A program made the position numbers and the translations under genes. Positions 1 to 8,905 of a stretch of DNA of 64,000 nt are shown here, piece by piece. The notes beneath the pieces were generated by a model that searched no databases, had not been told where the DNA came from, and saw only the letters and a list, made by a program, of their open reading frames with translations. The number at the start of each line of letters is the position of its first letter. Position 1 is the first letter of the stretch. The DNA is from Flavobacterium inviolabile (lineage in GTDB: Bacteria > Bacteroidota > Bacteroidia > Flavobacteriales > Flavobacteriaceae): positions 2,790,001-2,854,000 of the forward strand of contig NZ_CP058278.1 in the NCBI RefSeq assembly GCF_013389455.1, given 5' to 3'.

Positions 1-617
1 TGGTATTACTGGACATTTCGGCTACAGCCGAAGAAAGAAAAACGATGGTTTCCTTAGTACGCCGGGTAGCACAGGCAATTAATATACCGTTTACGGTGGG
101 CGGCGGTATCCGGACCGTGGAAGATGTGGCCGCTTTACTCCAAAACGGAGCCGACAAAATTGCGATCAATTCTGCAGCGATCCAAGATCCGGATAGCATT
201 ACCCGATTGGCAGAACGCTTTGGGAGTCAGTGTGTGGTGGTGGCTATCGATGCGGCACTTCAGGATACTAAGTGGCAGGTGTACCAGAACGGAGGAAAGA
301 CCGCAACCGGACTGGATTTGTTTTCCTGGGCAAAAGAGGCTGTAAAACGCGGTGCCGGCGAAATACTTTTTACCTCGATGGATCATGACGGTACCAAAAA
401 CGGCTTTGCAAACGAGGCATTAGCCCGATTATCGGAATCGTTGCCCGTGCCCGTAATTGCTTCCGGCGGTGCCGGCCATACAGCAGATTTTGTAACTGTA
501 TTCCGGTCCGGCAAAGCCGATGCTGCCCTGGCTGCAAGTATTTTCCACTTTCAGGAAATTACAATCCCGGATTTAAAAAAAGAACTCAGAAGAAACGGTA
601 TTGCCGTACGAATTTAA
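1..617 (+). CDS. hisF: Imidazole glycerol phosphate synthase cyclase subunit HisF (5' end outside window)
   Basis: HisF uses the ammonia released by HisH to turn PRFAR into imidazole glycerol phosphate and AICAR in cytosolic histidine synthesis. The frame is open from base 3, and the codons before the first ATG at 45 read LLDISAT, the conserved first phosphate-loop strand of HisF, so that ATG is internal and the true start lies upstream. VGGGIRT, DHDGTK and the second phosphate loop IASGGAG of the TIM barrel are all present. About 40-50 N-terminal residues are missing. hisIE follows after 18 bases, so this is the tail of a his operon in the usual Bacteroidota order. Confidence 0.95.
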   Translation, partial: VLLDISATAEERKTMVSLVRRVAQAINIPFTVGGGIRTVEDVAALLQNGADKIAINSAAIQDPDSITRLAERFGSQCVVVAIDAALQDTKWQVYQNGGKTATGLDLFSWAKEAVKRGAGEILFTSMDHDGTKNGFANEALARLSESLPVPVIASGGAGHTADFVTVFRSGKADAALAASIFHFQEITIPDLKKELRRNGIAVRI

Positions 618-635
618 CCCGATACAAAACCCAAA

Positions 636-1232
636 ATGACACCCGATTTTAATAAAAATCCCGACCAATTGCTTCCGGCCATCATACAGGATGTCCGTAC
701 AGCCACTGTTTTGATGCTTGGCTATATGAATGAAGCTGCCTATACCAAAACGCTGGAAACCCGGAAAGTGACCTTTTTTAGCCGTACAAAAAACCGATTG
801 TGGACAAAAGGAGAAACGAGCGGCAATTACCTGCAGCTGGTATCGCTCCGGTCCGATTGCGATCGCGATACACTGCTTCTAAAAGTACTTCCCGCAGGTC
901 CGGTTTGCCATAAAGGTACCGATACCTGCTGGGGTGAAGCCAATAATCCATCCTTTGGCTTTCTGTCGGTATTGGAACAGACCATAAAAGAACGGCGAGA
1001 GCAACCGGAAACCAATAGTTATATCGCTTCCCTGTTTCAAAAGGGAATCAATACGATTGCCCAGAAAGTAGGAGAGGAAGCGGTAGAAGTAATCATCGAG
1101 GCAAAAGATGACAACAACACGCTGTTTTTAAATGAAAGCGCCGATTTGCTATTTCACTATCTGATACTGCTTCAGGCAAAAGGATTTCAACTACAGGATG
1201 TTGTTGCAATTTTGGAGCAAAGAGCTAAATAA
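636..1232 (+). CDS. hisIE: Bifunctional phosphoribosyl-AMP cyclohydrolase / phosphoribosyl-ATP pyrophosphatase HisIE
   Basis: This fusion enzyme carries out steps two and three of histidine synthesis: hydrolysis of PR-ATP to PR-AMP, then opening of the purine ring. Residues 1-105 are the HisI domain, with SRTKNRLWTKGETSGN and the metal and catalytic region RSDCDRD...CHKGTDTCW. Residues 110-198 are the all-alpha HisE domain, with KVGEEAVEVIIEAKD and the ESADLLFH helix that bind magnesium pyrophosphate. The length of 198 residues is normal for the fused form. It is co-transcribed with hisF and appears to be the last gene of the operon. Confidence 0.96.
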   Translation: MTPDFNKNPDQLLPAIIQDVRTATVLMLGYMNEAAYTKTLETRKVTFFSRTKNRLWTKGETSGNYLQLVSLRSDCDRDTLLLKVLPAGPVCHKGTDTCWGEANNPSFGFLSVLEQTIKERREQPETNSYIASLFQKGINTIAQKVGEEAVEVIIEAKDDNNTLFLNESADLLFHYLILLQAKGFQLQDVVAILEQRAK

Positions 1233-1276
1233 TTTTAAAAACAGAAGCAAATAATTTGTACTTTTAAAATAAAAAA

Positions 1277-1942
1277 ATGATTACAAAAGCAGAACTGGAG
1301 TTTCTTGTAGCCTTACAAAAAAACAATAACAGGGAATGGTTTGCAGCACATAAAAAAGAGTTTCAAAGCCATGAAAAAAAAGTAAAATCCTTTTTTAAGG
1401 AAATCAACGACGACTTAGAAAAACTGGACAGTATCGATAAAATGCAGGTCTTTAGAATTTATAGAGACGTCCGTTTTTCAAAAGACAAATCCCCTTATAA
1501 AAATCATTTTAGTGTGGGATTTTCACGAACCAAGCCGTTATTAAGAGGCGGTTATTATTTGCATATCGAACCGGGCGCCAGTTTTATTGGCGGCGGATTC
1601 TGGGATCCCAATACGGAAGACCTGAACCGGATCCGGAAGGAGTTTGAAATGGATGATGAAGAAATCCGCGCTATTATTGCCGATCCTACGTTTCAAAAGG
1701 TATTTGGTGAGTTAAAAGGAGATGAACTTAAAACAGCGCCGAAAGGTTTTGATAAGGCACATCCTGCCATCGATCTGATTCGTAAAAAACAATTCCTGGT
1801 ATCCAAAAGCTTTACCGATCAAGAGGTTATCCATCCCGATTTTAAAAAGGAAGTACTGGCTACCTTTCAGGCCATGCGTCCGTTTTTTGACTATATGAGT
1901 GACGTTTTATCGACAAACCTGAACGGAGAATCCCTGTATTAA
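1277..1942 (+). CDS. DUF2461 family protein
   Basis: A 221-residue protein of the DUF2461 (TIGR02453) family, which is widespread in Bacteroidota and has no established biochemical role. Family hallmarks visible are the N-terminal NNNREWFAAHK, RIYRDVRFSKDKSPYKNHF near residue 60, GGYYLHIEPG...GGGFWDP near residue 90, and the C-terminal KSFTDQEV. It looks cytosolic, with no signal peptide or membrane segment. It lies 44 bases after hisIE behind an A+T-rich spacer and is probably transcribed separately. The family call is firm; the function is unknown. Confidence 0.9.
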   Translation: MITKAELEFLVALQKNNNREWFAAHKKEFQSHEKKVKSFFKEINDDLEKLDSIDKMQVFRIYRDVRFSKDKSPYKNHFSVGFSRTKPLLRGGYYLHIEPGASFIGGGFWDPNTEDLNRIRKEFEMDDEEIRAIIADPTFQKVFGELKGDELKTAPKGFDKAHPAIDLIRKKQFLVSKSFTDQEVIHPDFKKEVLATFQAMRPFFDYMSDVLSTNLNGESLY

Positions 1943-1994
1943 CTGAAATTGGTACGGTTTCTGTAAAGTATTGGTCATTAAAAATAAGAATACG

Positions 1995-2756
1995 ATGAAA
2001 AGATTAGCTATTTTAATGCTGGCAATGACTTTATTTGCCTGCAACAGTACTAAAGTGAAACAGGAAACAACAAATAGAGATACCCGTGAGCAGCAGCCGG
2101 AACAGGTTTACTTTAAGAGTATCGGAACAGAACCTTTCTGGGCTATTGAAATCAGTGCCCGACAAATTAAGTACACAACACCGGAAAATACGGAAGGCAT
2201 TGTCTTTGACGGAGTGGAACCGGTGCGGGTAATGGATGCCAATATTAAAAGTTATCATTCCAGATCGAAAGCCGGCGAGATCAAAATAACCATTACACAG
2301 GGCAAATGTTCTGACGGCATGTCTGATCAGGAGCACAATTATGCCGTAAAAGTGGCGCTGAAATTAACCGGAGACAAAGATTTCAAAAATCTTCAGGGAT
2401 GTGGGAATTATATCGTGGATTACCGCCTGCACGATATCTGGGTACTGGAAGAAATGGAAGGGCAAAAAGTAGCCGATTCCGATTTCAATACCCGTCCGAA
2501 TATGGAAATAAATGCCGCAGAAGCCCGTTTCAGCGGTTCGGCAGGCTGCAACAGGATGTTTGGAAAATTATTTTCTGAAAGAAACCTGCTACGTTTTACC
2601 GGAATCGGGACTACGAGAATGCTGTGTGATAAAATTTCAAATGAAGCAAAATTCCTGAAAGCTTTAGAAAGTGCAACCGGTTATGAAATAAAAAACAACC
2701 GATTATACCTTTCCAATCCGGACGGTATAAAACTGGTTTTTAAAAAAGTAGATTAG
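1995..2756 (+). CDS. META-domain lipoprotein (COG3650-like domain plus HslJ-like META domain)
   Basis: Predicted envelope lipoprotein of 253 residues. The ATG at 1995 gives a lipoprotein signal, MKRLAILMLAMTLFAC, with the lipobox cysteine at 16; the frame also has an upstream TTG at 1971 that would break the signal. Residues 40-140 hold a COG3650-like domain, including GTEPFWAIEIS and the cysteines of GKCSDGMSD. Residues 145-253 form a META domain, with RLHDIWVLEEMEG, GSAGCNRMFG and TTRMLCD. META proteins such as HslJ are linked to envelope stress or heat-induced phenotypes, but the molecular role is not known. It stands alone between the DUF2461 gene and a two-component system. Confidence 0.85.
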   Translation: MKRLAILMLAMTLFACNSTKVKQETTNRDTREQQPEQVYFKSIGTEPFWAIEISARQIKYTTPENTEGIVFDGVEPVRVMDANIKSYHSRSKAGEIKITITQGKCSDGMSDQEHNYAVKVALKLTGDKDFKNLQGCGNYIVDYRLHDIWVLEEMEGQKVADSDFNTRPNMEINAAEARFSGSAGCNRMFGKLFSERNLLRFTGIGTTRMLCDKISNEAKFLKALESATGYEIKNNRLYLSNPDGIKLVFKKVD

Positions 2757-2877
2757 TTTTAACAATTTAAAATACAAATACTTAAATACACTTTATTAAA
2801 CTTAAACATAAATAAAGTTTTTTATTTACAATAGCAAGCAGATTGGATCGCAACAGCTGATTTTTAATTTTAATTCC

Positions 2878-2885
2878 TATTTTTG
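2878..2885 (+). promoter_or_regulatory. Bacteroidota -7 box TATTTTTG before the OmpR-type regulator
   Basis: TATTTTTG matches the Bacteroidota -7 consensus TAnnTTTG. It overlaps the upstream in-frame GTG at 2885, so transcription would begin about 7 bases downstream and the first usable start is the ATG at 2906. No convincing -33 TTG box is seen at the normal spacing. Confidence 0.5.
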
Positions 2886-2905
2886 TGAAAATTACCATTA
2901 AGGAA

Positions 2906-3580
2906 ATGAAGTTATTAATTGTTGAAGATGAACCCAATCTGCTTGCTGCATTAAGAAAAGGACTTTCTGAAAAGAATCATGATGTAAGTGCTGCCTTAGA
3001 CGGAACAACAGCCCTTGAAATGATTAGTAATACCAGTTTTGATGTTATCATACTTGATATCATGCTGCCGGATATTAACGGAATTGAGATTTGCCGCCGT
3101 TTAAGAGCGGCTGCTAATTATGTCCCTATATTGATACTGACAGCGCTGAGCAGCAGTGAAAACATCGTGCACGGTTTAAATGCTGGTGCCGACGATTATT
3201 TAGCAAAACCATTTCAGTTTACCGAACTTGAAGCCCGGGTAAATGCCTTGGCCCGCAGAGCAGGACAGGATCAGAAACCCGTTGAAAAAATCATAATTGA
3301 CGATTTAGAGATCGATCTCCGTTCTAAAACAGTTAAAAGAAACGAAACTTCGATAGTGCTTACCGCCAAAGAGTTTAGTTTATTGTACTATCTGGCAAAA
3401 AATTCCGGCACGATCTTATCCAGAGCCAAGATTTTAGATAATGTGTGGAATATCAATTTTGACATGAATACCAACGTAGTTGATGTTTATATTAATTATC
3501 TGCGTAAAAAAATTGACCATCCTTATGAGAATAAGCTAATCCATACCATTAAAGGCTTAGGGTATGTTATAAAAGAATAA
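2906..3580 (+). CDS. OmpR/PhoB-family DNA-binding response regulator
   Basis: Cytosolic transcription factor of 224 residues. The receiver domain (residues 1-115) has the acidic pair ED at 7-8, the phosphoacceptor D51 in ILDIMLP, the threonine in LILTALSS and the lysine in YLAKPF. Residues 125-224 are the winged-helix Trans_reg_C domain, with LTAKEFSLLYYLA and the recognition region VVDVYINYLRKKI. The ATG at 2906 is preferred over the GTG at 2885 because that codon lies in the predicted promoter. The sensor kinase gene follows after 2 bases, so the two form a cognate pair. The regulated genes are unknown; the next operon (stress protein and channel) is a candidate. Confidence 0.93.
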   Translation: MKLLIVEDEPNLLAALRKGLSEKNHDVSAALDGTTALEMISNTSFDVIILDIMLPDINGIEICRRLRAAANYVPILILTALSSSENIVHGLNAGADDYLAKPFQFTELEARVNALARRAGQDQKPVEKIIIDDLEIDLRSKTVKRNETSIVLTAKEFSLLYYLAKNSGTILSRAKILDNVWNINFDMNTNVVDVYINYLRKKIDHPYENKLIHTIKGLGYVIKE

Positions 3581-3582
3581 TT

Positions 3583-4941
3583 ATGCAGATCAAAAAGAAG
3601 ATTACGATCAATTATATTGCCCTTTCCGGATTCAGTACTTTGTTATTATGTACTGTTGTTTTCTTTTTATTCAAACAGAATAATCAGTATTACTTTAGAA
3701 AAAGGCTGGAGGACCGGGCTAAAATTGTAGCATCAATCCACTATCAGCACGATCCGTTAAAGGCAAAATATTACCAGGAATTAAAGACAAACGGACTGGA
3801 GGAGCTGAAAGAAGAGAAAGAATATGTACTAAAAGTAAACAGTTCCAATTCTTTTGAATACAATACGGATCTGGAGTTACCGGCCGAATTTTATTCTTCC
3901 GTGATGAAAAACAATTCCGGATGGATAGAAGAAAACGGCTTGTATTATTACGGGCAGATTTTTAATGAGGCCCGTGTGAAATATATGGTTATCGTGTCGG
4001 CTAAAGATCTTCGCGGCAGTGCCAGTACTTTATTCATTACCCGTATTTTATTGTTATGCGGTTTAGGATTTATCATTTTAGCTTATTTTTTCGGGCGTTT
4101 TCTGGCTTTGCGCGTTATCAATCCGGTTTCAAGGATTACCAGCGAGGTGAAACGGATCAGTGCTTCCAATCTGCACAATCGCTTACCCGAGGTGAATGAT
4201 TCCGATGAACTTGCCGATCTGACCAAAACCTTCAACGATATGCTTGACCGGTTGGAAACCTCGTTTGAAATACAGGCCAATTTTATCAATAATGCCTCCC
4301 ACGAATTAAAAACACCTATTACGACCATCATTGCAGAAACAGAAATTACCCTGCTAAAAGAAAGGGGAACCGAAGAATACATCGGCACACTGGAAAACAT
4401 CCACCATCAGGCTTCCCGATTGAGCAACCTGACTGAAAGCCTGTTAAAACTTACGCAAACCGGTTATGACGGCAAAAAACAGGTACAGGACATTATCCGC
4501 GTGGATGAATTGCTGCTGGAAGTGAAAAGTGACCTCGATAAAATTTATCCGGGTAACAGAGTGAGTATTAATCTGAGCGACATTCCGGAAGATGATTCCC
4601 TGTTGGTTTTACCGTGCAACAAGCCTTTATTAGAACTCGCAATAGGAAATATCATTACAAACGGCGTGAAATATTCCGATAATGAGGAAGTTTTTGTAAA
4701 TGTTACAGCCAATGCGGAACATCTTAAAATCGTTATTACCGATATCGGAATCGGAATCCCGCCGGAAGATATCCCGTATCTTTATGAGCCGTTCTTCCGG
4801 GGTAAAAAAGCCTCCCGATATGTGGGTTACGGGCTGGGACTTCCTTTGGCAATGAAAATTATCCGTATGCACAACGGTGAATTATCCATACAATCGGAAG
4901 CCGATAAAGGAACCATCGTAAGTATCATTTTTAAAAGATAA
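3583..4941 (+). CDS. HAMP-domain sensor histidine kinase
   Basis: Inner-membrane sensor of 452 residues. One membrane helix is at about 10-28 and another at 153-173, enclosing a periplasmic sensor region of about 120 residues with no recognised domain. A HAMP domain (about 175-230) leads to the HisKA motif NASHELKTPITTI, with the phosphorylated histidine near residue 240. The ATP-binding domain has the N box near 355, the G1 box DIGIGIPPED and the G2 box GYGLGLPLA. It is similar in layout to CusS-type kinases, but nothing in the sequence shows a metal ligand. It is co-transcribed with the regulator before it. Confidence 0.93.
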   Translation: MQIKKKITINYIALSGFSTLLLCTVVFFLFKQNNQYYFRKRLEDRAKIVASIHYQHDPLKAKYYQELKTNGLEELKEEKEYVLKVNSSNSFEYNTDLELPAEFYSSVMKNNSGWIEENGLYYYGQIFNEARVKYMVIVSAKDLRGSASTLFITRILLLCGLGFIILAYFFGRFLALRVINPVSRITSEVKRISASNLHNRLPEVNDSDELADLTKTFNDMLDRLETSFEIQANFINNASHELKTPITTIIAETEITLLKERGTEEYIGTLENIHHQASRLSNLTESLLKLTQTGYDGKKQVQDIIRVDELLLEVKSDLDKIYPGNRVSINLSDIPEDDSLLVLPCNKPLLELAIGNIITNGVKYSDNEEVFVNVTANAEHLKIVITDIGIGIPPEDIPYLYEPFFRGKKASRYVGYGLGLPLAMKIIRMHNGELSIQSEADKGTIVSIIFKR

Positions 4942-4948
4942 AGGCAAC

Positions 4949-4985
4949 ATTAGAATTTCTAATGTAAAATCTTAGAATATTCTAA
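4949..4985. promoter_or_regulatory. Two TTAGAA-TTCTAA dyads upstream of the stress protein/channel operon
   Basis: A perfect 15-base dyad (ATTAGAA-T-TTCTAAT, 4949-4963) and a perfect 14-base palindrome (TTAGAATATTCTAA, 4972-4985) share the half-site TTAGAA and lie about 22 bases apart centre to centre, roughly two helical turns. They fill the gap between the kinase stop and the stress-protein gene. They read as paired operator sites, possibly for the adjacent response regulator; that partner is inference. Neither is followed by a T run, so they do not look like terminators. Confidence 0.5.
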
Positions 4986-5054
4986 TTTTAGTTTAATAAA
5001 ATTATAAGCTGGGTGCAGTTGTTTTGCTGGTATAAAACATTAAAAATTATACCG

Positions 5055-5783
5055 ATGAACAATATTCTTATTCCTACCCAGTTTGAAAGTGATACTATTG
5101 ATGCAATCAAAACAGCTATAAAATATGCCGAAAGCAAAAGCTGTACAATTGTTTTAACTACCGTTACAGATGTTCCGGGCTCTATTTATTCCCCGTCATT
5201 TTTCCTTCGCACCGCAGTACCGGAAATGACGGAAGCCCAGCACGAATTACTACAGGAATGCAAAAGCATTGTTGCCGCTACCAAAAACTGCCAGCTTAAG
5301 GTGCACCACCAGTTTGGTATTTCTGCACCGTTGATTAAGAATCTTCTGGAACATTTTTCGGTAGGATTGGTTATTCTTACCCAATCGTACAAATCCAATA
5401 CGAATAGAACACAACGTCATTTATTGCAGCTCGTTTCCAATTGCAAATGCCCGATACTGCACATGGGCTACAATAAAGAGGAACGTGATTTTAATAAAGC
5501 GCTGTATCTCGAACATACACAAACAAAAATCGGGATTCAGGATCTTCAAAAAATTGTAAGTGAGAAGTTCAGTTTTAAAATTGTAAGCCAGGCATCGGTA
5601 TTTGAAGAACAAAAACCGGAAGACATTACACCATACCTGTCTGAAACTATCTCAAAAAACAATATTGACCTGTTGGTTGAAACCCGAAAACCCGAAAAAA
5701 ACCGCTTAAAAAAGAGAACGGATAGCCATGTTAATGAAGTTTTAGGACTTCCGGTACTATCCTTATATGAAGAGAGGGTTTGA
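5055..5783 (+). CDS. Universal stress protein (UspA-like)
   Basis: Cytosolic protein of 242 residues. Residues 1-135 follow the Usp fold: NILIPTQFESDTIDAIKTAIKYA at the start, then the strand VGLVILTQSYKS and the terminal CPILHMG. The second half (140-242) is a degenerate repeat with LLVETRKP and LGLPVLSLYEE. The glycine-rich ATP-binding loop of ATP-type Usps is not evident, so it is more like the non-nucleotide-binding class. The ATG at 5055 is chosen because the Usp fold starts there; a GTG at 5013 would add 14 unlike residues. The bestrophin-like gene begins 26 bases on, probably in the same transcript. Confidence 0.8.
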   Translation: MNNILIPTQFESDTIDAIKTAIKYAESKSCTIVLTTVTDVPGSIYSPSFFLRTAVPEMTEAQHELLQECKSIVAATKNCQLKVHHQFGISAPLIKNLLEHFSVGLVILTQSYKSNTNRTQRHLLQLVSNCKCPILHMGYNKEERDFNKALYLEHTQTKIGIQDLQKIVSEKFSFKIVSQASVFEEQKPEDITPYLSETISKNNIDLLVETRKPEKNRLKKRTDSHVNEVLGLPVLSLYEERV

Positions 5784-5809
5784 TTTTATAATCTTAAAAA
5801 CACTAATGT

Positions 5810-6766
5810 ATGTTACTAAAAAAAAGAGTACCCCTAAAATATATACTGGGAAAAATACGAATGGAATTAGCATTAATTGTATTGTATTGCGTTTCTTTTG
5901 AAATTTTCCACCATTATTTCCAAACCGTTCCGACAAAAATTCCAATTGCGATACCGTCAATTATCGGGACGATTATTTCCTTATTGCTGGCGTTTAAATC
6001 CAACCAGGCTTATGACCGATGGTGGGAAGCCCGAATTGTATGGGGTGCGATTGTTAATGATTCGCGTTCCTTAATGCGTCAGGTGATCGGTTTTTATAAA
6101 GATCCTGATTTTTCAACAAGGGCAAATGATTATAAAGAGCGTTTTGCAAACAGGCAGGCGGCATGGTGTTACAGTCTGGGCGAATCGTTGCGTGGCAAAG
6201 ATCCGATAAAGCCGATAAAGTCTTTACTGACTGAGGAAGAGCTGCGTTTTGTTAAAAAGCACAAACACGTTCCAAATGCTATATTGATGCTACATGTAAA
6301 GGAGTTAAGAAAAGCCAATGAAGAAGGAAAAATCAATGTGTACCAGCAGGTTGAAATTGACAATACTTTAACCCGGCTGTGTGATTCAATGGGTAAGTGT
6401 GAGCGTATTAAAAACACCATTTTCCCAACCACATACAGCTTGTACATCCGCTTTACGTTGTTCCTGTTCCTGATCTTACTGCCTTTCGGGCTTACTGATT
6501 TTCTGGGATGGTTCCGAATTCCGCTGGTAACCACGATTGGTGCAGCTTTCTTCCTGATTGAAAAGATGGCAATACACCTGCAGGATCCGTTTGAAAACCG
6601 ACCGACCGATACACCAATGATCCTGATTTCCAATACTATTGAAAAGAATCTGCTTCAAATGGTGAATGAATATCGAAACGAGTTTGAGTTTGATGGAGAA
6701 GCAACCAAAGAAGAGGTGAATTTAGCACACATACAACCGGTAAAAAATGCCTATTTTGTGTTATAG
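5810..6766 (+). CDS. Bestrophin-like (UPF0187) anion channel family membrane protein
   Basis: Inner-membrane protein of 318 residues related to bacterial bestrophins, pentameric channels. The family signature NQAYDRWWEARIVWGAIVND lies near residue 65-85, after a hydrophobic hairpin at about 18-60; further membrane segments lie at about 210-255, and the helix LIEKMAIHLQDPFENRPTDTPM is the conserved C-terminal belt. A hairpin terminator follows the stop. Coupling to a stress protein suggests a role in ion balance under stress, which is inference. Confidence 0.85.
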   Translation: MLLKKRVPLKYILGKIRMELALIVLYCVSFEIFHHYFQTVPTKIPIAIPSIIGTIISLLLAFKSNQAYDRWWEARIVWGAIVNDSRSLMRQVIGFYKDPDFSTRANDYKERFANRQAAWCYSLGESLRGKDPIKPIKSLLTEEELRFVKKHKHVPNAILMLHVKELRKANEEGKINVYQQVEIDNTLTRLCDSMGKCERIKNTIFPTTYSLYIRFTLFLFLILLPFGLTDFLGWFRIPLVTTIGAAFFLIEKMAIHLQDPFENRPTDTPMILISNTIEKNLLQMVNEYRNEFEFDGEATKEEVNLAHIQPVKNAYFVL

Positions 6767-6786
6767 TAGATAGCAGGCATACCATG

Positions 6787-6817
6787 AAAAGGGATCGTCA
6801 GGATCCCTTTTTTTATT
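6787..6817 (+). terminator. Rho-independent terminator after the bestrophin-like gene
   Basis: Perfect 10-bp stem (AAAAGGGATC at 6787-6796, GATCCCTTTT at 6802-6811) with a 5-base loop and a following T run. Confidence 0.9.
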
Positions 6818-6908
6818 GATTCCCAACAATTAAAGCATTATGCTGCCTGTTATCAATAAATTGCAGCCACCAGCAGCCGGCAAACTAAATTAATAGCTAA
6901 AAAATGAT

Positions 6909-6936
6909 AAAAGGGCAGTGAATTCACTGCCCTTTT
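6909..6936 (-). terminator. Palindromic terminator at the end of the 131-residue protein gene
   Basis: A perfect 28-base palindrome, AAAAGGGCAGTGAA and its complement, lies 5 bases beyond the minus-strand stop codon. A and T runs on both sides let it act in either direction. Confidence 0.85.
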
Positions 6937-6941
6937 TGTTA

Positions 6942-7337
6942 TTAATCCAATTCTAATAATTGTACCTGGCTTTTTAACCGCTCGATTAAGACATTCATCA
7001 TTCTCTTATTCAGATTGGATGAGTTCTTAATATATTCCTGATATTCTTCAACTGTAAAGAGTCCTAAAATCATCCCTTTTAAGGAATTTCTGAATTTAAT
7101 GTCCCGCTGGATTACATTTTCGATATACGCTAATTTTTTATCCGGGGTTAAGGAAAAGAAAACATTTTTCTGTTTTACAGCATAATTCAGGAAAACCTGA
7201 ATAAAGAGTTCATTTTGTAATCTTAAAATCGGACGTAAGATTTTGTTTTGAAAAATTTCTTCCGATGAAGATTGCTCTGTGATTGTTCCCAAGGCTTCAC
7301 CTCTAAGATCAATCAGGAAAGTGTCGCGATTTTCCAT
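6942..7337 (-). CDS. Conserved Flavobacteriia protein of unknown function
   Basis: A 131-residue soluble protein, largely helical and charged, with no signal peptide or membrane segment. It begins MENRDTFLIDLRGEALG and ends in a helical stretch, NLNKRMMNVLIERLKSQVQL. It resembles a conserved single-copy family in Flavobacteriaceae that is sometimes mislabelled glyoxalase; no glyoxalase metal ligands are visible. It has its own terminator, sits just downstream of ompA on the same strand and is separated from it by another terminator. No function is proposed. Confidence 0.7.
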   Translation of the reverse strand: MENRDTFLIDLRGEALGTITEQSSSEEIFQNKILRPILRLQNELFIQVFLNYAVKQKNVFFSLTPDKKLAYIENVIQRDIKFRNSLKGMILGLFTVEEYQEYIKNSSNLNKRMMNVLIERLKSQVQLLELD

Positions 7338-7357
7338 TTTTTATTTTAAAGTTAAAA

Positions 7358-7387
7358 AAAAACCGCTGCGTAATTGCAGCGGTTTTT
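7358..7387 (-). terminator. Terminator after the OmpA-family gene
   Basis: Stem AAAAACCGCTGC (7358-7369) with GCAGCGGTTTTT (7376-7387) around a 6-base loop, 27 bases past the minus-strand stop; the minus strand continues into a T run. Confidence 0.9.
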
Positions 7388-7414
7388 AATAAGTTATGAA
7401 TAACGTATTGTTAA

Positions 7415-8659
7415 TTACTTCACTCTGAAAGTTACTCTTCTAACCATTTGACGGGCTACTTTAGAGTCTTTTGCAACAGAGTTATCTTCACCGTTACCAA
7501 CAATGGTCATTCTTGAAGCTTCAATTCCGGATTTAGCAAGAATTGTTTTTACCGTTTGTGCTCTTCTGTGTGATAAGTCTTTGTTATAGTCTGTATTTCC
7601 GATTTCATCTGCATATCCGATTACTTCTGCTTTAGCAGATGGATTTGCTTTTAAGAATTTCGCCAGGAAGTCCAATCCTGAAACAGAGTTTGAAGACGGT
7701 TGGGTAGAGTTAAAGTCAAAATAAACATTAACATATCCCTGGTTGATCATGTCTTTGATCGTTTCGTTACTCAAACCGGCACCGCTGTTACCTGATCCAC
7801 CGTAGTTTTTCTCTAAATAGCTTTCCAGTTCGTCCGGAATACCATTGTTGTTTCTGTCAATCGTTCTTCCTTTTGTATCTACTGCAACACCAGGAATAGA
7901 GTTTGGCTCTGCATCTAAATAATCCGGCACACCGTCTTTATCTGAGTCATTCATCATGGTTTCCAGATCACCAACTCTTTTTTCCAATTCGGCTAATTTG
8001 TCTACTTTGCTTTCTTCATAATACCAGTCGGCATGTTTGGCATTCTTTCCTAAATAGATCGAAAGACCAATAGTAGCATTGTATAATGTTCCGTTAAAAC
8101 CTCTGTCTTCCGGCGCAATACCGCCATCGAAAGTATTGGACTGACGTACATTGTTAATCATCGAGAAATCGGCATTTAAAGCGATTCTTTCCGATAATTT
8201 CACCTGTCCGGTAAGACCGATAATATGGTTTAACATGTTATCTGTTCCTTCAAACCGGTCATTTGTCATAAAAGCATAACCAATACCGGTATGTGCCTGA
8301 ACGTTTAATCGCTGCGTCCATTCTTCAAAGTTAAGCACACGTCCTAAATTTACAACACCCTGGATATCCGTTCTGTAATATTTACCATCAAAAGAAGCAC
8401 TTTTTGAAGCGTTCTCAAACTGGTCGTATCCAACATCAACTTTTAAACCGAATTTGTTGTTAAACATATAACGTACTCCAAGGTCAGCATGAAAAAGATT
8501 GTAATCTTTAGTATAGTAACCGGTAGTAAGGGGAGTAGTAGGTTTACTGATTCCTCCGTTAATGTCAATGGACCATTTGTTAAAACCTGGGGTTTCCTGA
8601 GCTGTAGCAGTACCTAAAGAAAGTACCGTTACGAATAAAGGCAGCATAATTCTTTTCAT
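7415..8659 (-). CDS. OmpA-family outer membrane protein with TSP type 3 repeats
   Basis: Major outer-membrane protein of 414 residues that anchors the membrane to peptidoglycan. Order: signal peptide (1-20, cut after TATAQ); an eight-stranded OmpA-like barrel (about 21-205); a short helical linker (KVDKLAELEKRVGDLETMMN); calcium-binding thrombospondin type 3 motifs DSDKDGVPDYLD and DRNNNGIPDELE (about 237-282); and the C-terminal OmpA domain (about 300-414), with VYFDFNSTQP, GYADEIGNTDYNKDLSHRRA and the final MVRRVTFRVK. The combination is typical of Flavobacteriia. It is monocistronic between a -7 box and a terminator. Confidence 0.95.
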   Translation of the reverse strand: MKRIMLPLFVTVLSLGTATAQETPGFNKWSIDINGGISKPTTPLTTGYYTKDYNLFHADLGVRYMFNNKFGLKVDVGYDQFENASKSASFDGKYYRTDIQGVVNLGRVLNFEEWTQRLNVQAHTGIGYAFMTNDRFEGTDNMLNHIIGLTGQVKLSERIALNADFSMINNVRQSNTFDGGIAPEDRGFNGTLYNATIGLSIYLGKNAKHADWYYEESKVDKLAELEKRVGDLETMMNDSDKDGVPDYLDAEPNSIPGVAVDTKGRTIDRNNNGIPDELESYLEKNYGGSGNSGAGLSNETIKDMINQGYVNVYFDFNSTQPSSNSVSGLDFLAKFLKANPSAKAEVIGYADEIGNTDYNKDLSHRRAQTVKTILAKSGIEASRMTIVGNGEDNSVAKDSKVARQMVRRVTFRVK

Positions 8660-8714
8660 ATGTCTTTACTTTTTCATTCAACGATAACCGCTGAATATTC
8701 TTATTTATTTAGGG

Positions 8715-8722
8715 CAAAGATA
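8715..8722 (-). promoter_or_regulatory. -7 box TATCTTTG of the ompA promoter
   Basis: On the minus strand this reads TATCTTTG, an exact TAnnTTTG match, which puts the transcript start about 50 bases before the OmpA start codon. No clear -33 box is seen at 20 bases. Confidence 0.55.
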
Positions 8723-8905
8723 GGGAGATTGACCGGGCTTAAAGTGTTTAAAACAGTACCTTTGCCTTGAAAACTGGGCTTTTGCGTTCATTATTCTTCA
8801 AAAAAAGTATCTTTTTTTTGCTGATTTTTTCACATACGGAACTTAAAAATGTATTTTTATAACAAAAAAAAGCTGAATATTTACAGCATACATAATTCTA
8901 ACTTT

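Noticed and set aside
2885..2905. GTG start for the OmpR-type regulator
   Set aside because: The GTG is the last base group of an exact -7 box, so it would not be transcribed; ATG 2906 matches the family start.
6169..6633. A 154-codon antisense frame inside the bestrophin-like gene
   Set aside because: It mirrors the coding frame of a well-supported gene and has no recognisable domain.
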